In this document: positions 6,598 to 9,047 of the stretch, piece by piece | Position numbering within the stretch: the first letter of the stretch is position 1 | How the letters are laid out: every line of letters starts with the position of its first letter | Assembly: GCA_003454835.1 (NCBI GenBank) | Contig: DMTA01000276.1 | Coordinates: forward strand, 1-9,047 | Direction of reading: 5' to 3' | DNA from: Achromobacter sp. | GTDB lineage: Bacteria > Pseudomonadota > Gammaproteobacteria > Burkholderiales > Burkholderiaceae_B | Length of the DNA stretch: 9,047 nt | Made by a program: the position numbers and the translations under genes | Notes under the pieces: model-generated | What the model was told of the DNA's origin: nothing | Seen by the model: the letters and a program-made list of their open reading frames with translations, nothing else | Database searches by the model: none

Positions 6598-7234
6598 TAC
6601 CCTCGCCCACCCCATGCCCGGCGGCGCCGCGCCGTCGCCCCAGGAACCGGTCTTCTACGTCCCTGGCGAACATCATCCCAAGAACGGCACGCTGCTCGGG
6701 TTCTGGGTCTATCTGATGAGCGACTGCCTCATCTTTGCGTGCCTGTTCGCGGTCTACGGCGTGCTGGGCCGCAGCTTCGCGGCGGGCCCGTCCGGCGCGG
6801 ACCTGTTCGACCTGCCGCTGGTGGCGGTGAACACGTCGCTGCTGCTGCTGTCGTCGATTACCTACGGGTTCGCGATGCTGGAGATGCGGCGCAACCGCAT
6901 CGGCGCCACGCAACTGTGGCTGGCTGTCACCGGCATCCTGGGCCTGGGCTTTCTGTCGCTGGAAATCTACGAGTTCTGGCATCTGATCCACCAGGGCGCG
7001 GGCCCGCAGCGCAGCGCTTTCCTGTCGGCGTTCTTCACGCTGGTCGGCACGCACGGACTGCACGTCACGTTCGGCATCGTGTGGCTGGTGACGCTGATGC
7101 TGCAGGTGCGGATGCACGGCCTGATCCCCGAAAACCGCCGCCGCCTGATGTGCCTGTCGATGTTCTGGCACTTCCTGGACCTGATCTGGGTGGGCGTGTT
7201 CACGTTCGTGTATCTGATGGGAGTGCTGCCATGA
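6590..7234 (+). CDS. cyoC: Cytochrome bo3 ubiquinol oxidase subunit III
   Basis: Subunit III of the bo3 oxidase, an integral membrane subunit that stabilises the complex and flanks CyoB. It has 214 residues (E. coli 204) and about five hydrophobic segments (near 34-58, 76-97, 109-130, 146-172 and 188-212), as expected for the quinol-oxidase form. Family marks are [20 protein letters not shown] at 35-54, EIYEFWHLI at 125-133, [13 protein letters not shown] at 153-165 and [20 protein letters not shown] at 192-211. The start ATG at 6590 lies inside the end of cyoB (ATGTCTGA). Its own ribosome-binding site is poor, so translation probably depends on ribosomes finishing cyoB. The gene ends in ATGA, shared with the start of cyoD. 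Confidence 0.95.
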   Translation: MSDTLAHPMPGGAAPSPQEPVFYVPGEHHPKNGTLLGFWVYLMSDCLIFACLFAVYGVLGRSFAAGPSGADLFDLPLVAVNTSLLLLSSITYGFAMLEMRRNRIGATQLWLAVTGILGLGFLSLEIYEFWHLIHQGAGPQRSAFLSAFFTLVGTHGLHVTFGIVWLVTLMLQVRMHGLIPENRRRLMCLSMFWHFLDLIWVGVFTFVYLMGVLP

Positions 7235-7665
7235 CGTCGCACATGGATAACCTGGCCGACAGCGGCCACGGCGGCCACGGTGGCCATAGCGGCCACGATC
7301 ATCACGATGGCCACCATGACGATGACGACGGCGCCGGCCACGGCACCTTCAAGAGCTACATGACCGGCTTTGTGCTGGCCGCCATCCTGACCGCGATTCC
7401 ATTCTGGCTGGTCATGGATCGCGTCATCGACAGCTCGCGGGTCACCGGCCTGGTGATCCTGGCCTTTGCCGTCGTGCAGATCGTGGTCCACATCATCTAC
7501 TTCCTGCACCTGGACACCAAGTCCGAAAGCGGGTGGAACATGTTGGCGTTAATATTCACGCTCGTGCTGGTCGTCATTACGCTCAGCGGATCCATCTGGA
7601 TCATGTACCACTTGAACTCCAACATGATGCCCATGTCACCGCATGACATGCGCAAGATGCCCTGA
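7231..7665 (+). CDS. cyoD: Cytochrome bo3 ubiquinol oxidase subunit IV
   Basis: The small subunit IV of the bo3 oxidase (prokaryotic COX4 family), with three membrane helices at about 43-62, 71-93 and 104-126, thought to help assembly and CuB/heme stability. Family marks are YMTGFVLAAILTAIPFW, VVQIVVHIIYFLHLDTKSE and GWNMLALIFTLV...GSIWIMYHLNSNMM, all close to E. coli CyoD. It has 144 residues against 109 in E. coli. The extra length is an N-terminal segment of about 40 residues with ten His and many Asp and Gly, plus a short Met-rich tail (MMPMSPHDMRKMP). ATG 7231 overlaps the cyoC stop as ATGA and has GGGAG seven bases upstream. An in-frame ATG at 7243 is possible but lacks that site. The TGA overlaps the next gene by one base. 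Confidence 0.95.
   Translation: MTSHMDNLADSGHGGHGGHSGHDHHDGHHDDDDGAGHGTFKSYMTGFVLAAILTAIPFWLVMDRVIDSSRVTGLVILAFAVVQIVVHIIYFLHLDTKSESGWNMLALIFTLVLVVITLSGSIWIMYHLNSNMMPMSPHDMRKMP
7264..7299 (+). repeat. Four tandem 9-bp units encoding Gly-His-Gly in cyoD
   Basis: Units at 7264, 7273, 7282 and 7291 read GGCCACGGC, GGCCACGGT, GGCCATAGC and GGCCACGAT, giving Gly-His-Gly, Gly-His-Gly, Gly-His-Ser and Gly-His-Asp. They build most of the His-rich start of CyoD. The period of three codons preserves the frame, so the array can grow or shrink without breaking the gene. Confidence 0.75.
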
Positions 7666-8444
7666 TGGCAGCAGTCAAAGACATTTCTTCACGCGACACC
7701 TCCCGTTCTCCGCGCAGCAAGGCAACCCTGGTCATCCTGGGGTTGCTGGCTGTCGCCATCTTCGCTGGACTCTGCGCCCTGGGCACCTGGCAGGTGCACC
7801 GGCTGGCCTGGAAACGCGCGCTGATCGCGCAGGTGGATCAGCGAGCGCACGCGCCGGCCACGCCCGCCCCCGGCAAGAACGAATGGGCGCAACTGACGCA
7901 GGACAACGCCGAATACCGCCACGTCACCGCGTCCGGCACCTACCACTTCGACAAGCAGACGCTGGTGCAGGCCGCCACCGAACTGGGCAGCGGCTATTGG
8001 GTCATGACGCCGCTGCAACTGGCGGACGGCGGCACCGTGCTGGTGAACCGGGGCTTCGTGCTGCCGGCATGGCGCAAGGACGCGGCCAATAGCGCCCAGC
8101 CGTCCGCGCCGGGGCAGGTGACGGGATTGCTGCGGATGGGCGAACCGGCCAGCGGCTTTCTGCGCAACAACGACCCGGCCGCCAACCTCTGGTATTCACG
8201 CGATCTGCCCGGCATCGCGGCGGCGCGCGGGCTTGCCGACGTGGCGCCCTACTTCATCGACGCCGACGCCGCGTCCAGCCCCGGCAAGGATCCCGCTCGG
8301 GAACCGGTTGGCGGACTTACGATGATCAACTTCCCGAACAACCATCTGACGTATGCCATCACCTGGTATGCGCTGGCGCTGATGGTGATCGTGGGCGTGG
8401 TGATCTTCGTGCGCGAGGAAAAGCGCGCGCGCCGGCCGGGCTGA
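7665..8444 (+). CDS. SURF1-family cytochrome oxidase assembly protein
   Basis: An inner-membrane chaperone of the SURF1 family, expected to deliver or hold heme during maturation of CyoB. It has 259 residues: cytoplasmic start, helix 1 at about 20-40, a long periplasmic domain and helix 2 at about 231-249. Family motifs appear in order: LGTWQVHRLAWKRALI at 39-54, GTYHFDKQTL at 91-100, GYWVMTPL at 110-117, VLVNRGFVLP at 125-134, LWYSRD at 175-180, PYFIDAD at 195-201 and NFPNNHLTYAITWYALA at 222-238. The ATG at 7665 overlaps the cyoD stop (TGATG) and no good ribosome-binding site is seen, so translational coupling to cyoD is likely. Its place directly after cyoD suggests it serves the quinol oxidase, like the quinol-oxidase-specific Surf1 of Paracoccus denitrificans. 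It occupies the slot that cyoE fills in E. coli but is not a heme O synthase: it has only two membrane helices. Confidence 0.93.
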   Translation: MAAVKDISSRDTSRSPRSKATLVILGLLAVAIFAGLCALGTWQVHRLAWKRALIAQVDQRAHAPATPAPGKNEWAQLTQDNAEYRHVTASGTYHFDKQTLVQAATELGSGYWVMTPLQLADGGTVLVNRGFVLPAWRKDAANSAQPSAPGQVTGLLRMGEPASGFLRNNDPAANLWYSRDLPGIAAARGLADVAPYFIDADAASSPGKDPAREPVGGLTMINFPNNHLTYAITWYALALMVIVGVVIFVREEKRARRPG

Positions 8445-8464
8445 TTCGCCGCCACGGTTAAAAA

Positions 8465-8488
8465 AACGGCGCCCGCAAGGGCGCCGTT
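8465..8488 (-). terminator. Strong hairpin terminator between the convergent SURF1 and nadV-like genes
   Basis: A perfect 10-bp stem AACGGCGCCC / GGGCGCCGTT encloses a 4-base loop. On the minus strand the stem runs into seven T (complement of A 8460-8466), a classical intrinsic terminator for the nadV-like transcript. On the plus strand the stem is followed by TGTCGTTT, a weaker T-run, so it may also end the cyo operon, whose stop codon is 20 bases away. Confidence 0.85.
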
Positions 8489-8500
8489 GTCGTTTGATCG

Positions 8501-8536
8501 GCCGGCAAGTATTGGCAAATACTGGCGAATGCCGGC
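8501..8536. repeat. Compound inverted repeat just after the nadV-like stop codon
   Basis: The outer arms GCCGGCA (8501-8507) and TGCCGGC (8530-8536) match perfectly. The inner arms AGTATT (8508-8513) and AATACT (8518-8523) also match perfectly around GGCA. A 6-base bulge (8524-8529) sits on one side only. The segment can also be read as degenerate 10-bp tandem units beginning GGCAA/GGCGA. It ends 4 bases from the nadV-like stop codon and precedes the main terminator by 12 bases in that gene's direction, so it would form a second 3' structure in the same mRNA. Confidence 0.6.
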
Positions 8537-8540
8537 GGGA

Positions 8541-9047
8541 TCAGCAGGCCGGCCAGCGGATGCTGCCCGCCTCGGGGCAGGTCCACGATCCCTGCAGCCG
8601 CGCCCGGATCTCGGCCAGGCTTTGCTCCACCAGCAACTCGCCGTCGCGGAACACCGGCGCCAGCGCCCCGCCCGCCGCCTGCTCGGGCGTCTGCTGGTCG
8701 TGCAGCACGTAGCCGTCCGGCGTCTGGTCAACACGGAGCAAGCCCTTGGCGGACTTCTTCACGCCGGAATCCGTGACCGGATCCTTCACCAGTTCCTGCG
8801 GTTCGCCATTGACCTCGGCATACGTGGCCTTCAGCGCCCAGCCGAAAGTGTCGCGGGTCAGGTACTGATAGGTGTACGACCCGATGCCCAGCACCACGTT
8901 GCCCGACGCAAAGCCCTTGCGTTCCAGACGCACCAGGATGTCGCGCGCCCGAGTCAGCGTGATGGAATCGCCGTAGATCAGGCCCACGTGCGGATCGAGC
9001 AGCTTGTAGCCGCGCTCGGTCTGAACGCCGCCGAACGTGTCCCACAG
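8541..9047 (-). CDS. nadV: Nicotinamide phosphoribosyltransferase, C-terminal part (5' end outside window)
   Basis: A cytoplasmic enzyme of NAD salvage that joins nicotinamide to PRPP to make NMN. 168 residues are visible, beginning LWDTFGGVQTERGYKLLDPH, open to the window edge and ending in TGA. The fragment matches the C-terminal third of NAMPT/NadV proteins: GYKLLDPHVGLIYGDSITL aligns with human GYKLLPPYLRVIQGDGVDI, GNVVLGIGSYTYQYLTRDTF carries the conserved LTRD whose Arg contacts the substrate phosphate, and KATYAEVNGEPQELVKDPVTDSGVKKSAKGLLRV matches the KDP-x-D...K-x-S-x-KG segment. A GTG at 8987 could be mistaken for a start, but the homology continues upstream through it. Nicotinate phosphoribosyltransferase (pncB type) is the main alternative name, but these motifs favour the nicotinamide-using branch. 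The gene converges with the cyo operon. Confidence 0.85.
   Translation of the reverse strand: MWDTFGGVQTERGYKLLDPHVGLIYGDSITLTRARDILVRLERKGFASGNVVLGIGSYTYQYLTRDTFGWALKATYAEVNGEPQELVKDPVTDSGVKKSAKGLLRVDQTPDGYVLHDQQTPEQAAGGALAPVFRDGELLVEQSLAEIRARLQGSWTCPEAGSIRWPAC

Noticed and set aside
1..9047. CRISPR array, insertion sequence, prophage, tRNA or rRNA genes, toxin-antitoxin or other defence system
   Set aside because: No spaced direct repeats, transposase or integrase motifs, cloverleaf sequences or defence domains were seen on either strand. All substantial genes fall in known housekeeping or transport families.

Overview
This is a high-GC window that looks like a beta-proteobacterial chromosome, most likely Alcaligenaceae (Bordetella/Achromobacter-like). 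The basis is the strong G/C preference at third codon positions, the cyoABCD-SURF1 arrangement and the family types present. The genus is inferred from memory, not from a search.

Layout: (1) bases 1-553, + strand, hold the 3' part of an acetylpolyamine amidohydrolase-type histone-deacetylase-fold enzyme, entering at its catalytic histidine. (2) Bases 613-1557, - strand, hold a heptosyltransferase-like family 9 glycosyltransferase, probably for lipopolysaccharide (LPS) or another glycan. It converges on the deacetylase and lies in a stretch that looks less GC-rich than its surroundings. (3) Bases 1558-1930 are a 373-base gap with one doubtful 67-codon frame and a 15-bp tandem repeat. (4) Bases 1931-3265, - strand, hold a major-facilitator permease of the metabolite:H+ symporter type. 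(5) A 221-bp divergent intergenic region separates it from (6) a compact + strand operon at 3487-8444: cyoA, cyoB, cyoC, cyoD and a SURF1-family assembly gene. After cyoB the genes overlap by 8, 4 and 1 bases. (7) Bases 8445-8540 carry a strong hairpin terminator plus a second compound inverted repeat. (8) Bases 8541-9047, - strand, hold the 3' part of a nicotinamide phosphoribosyltransferase (NadV type), running off the window.

The operon encodes the four subunits of a cytochrome bo3-type ubiquinol oxidase. CyoB carries every expected heme, CuB, proton-channel and quinol-site residue, and CyoA lacks the CuA ligands, so the electron donor is quinol rather than cytochrome c. SURF1 is expected to help insert heme into CyoB. 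The heme O synthase gene cyoE, which closes the operon in E. coli, is absent and must lie elsewhere if heme O is used.

I found no mobile element, CRISPR array, RNA gene or defence system. Most of the window is ordinary conserved metabolism. The points worth a second look are small: a His/Asp-rich CyoD N-terminus built from 9-bp repeats, a rare-codon patch in cyoB, a compound inverted repeat after nadV, the repeat-bearing gap beside the glycosyltransferase, and a missing N-half signature residue in the permease.
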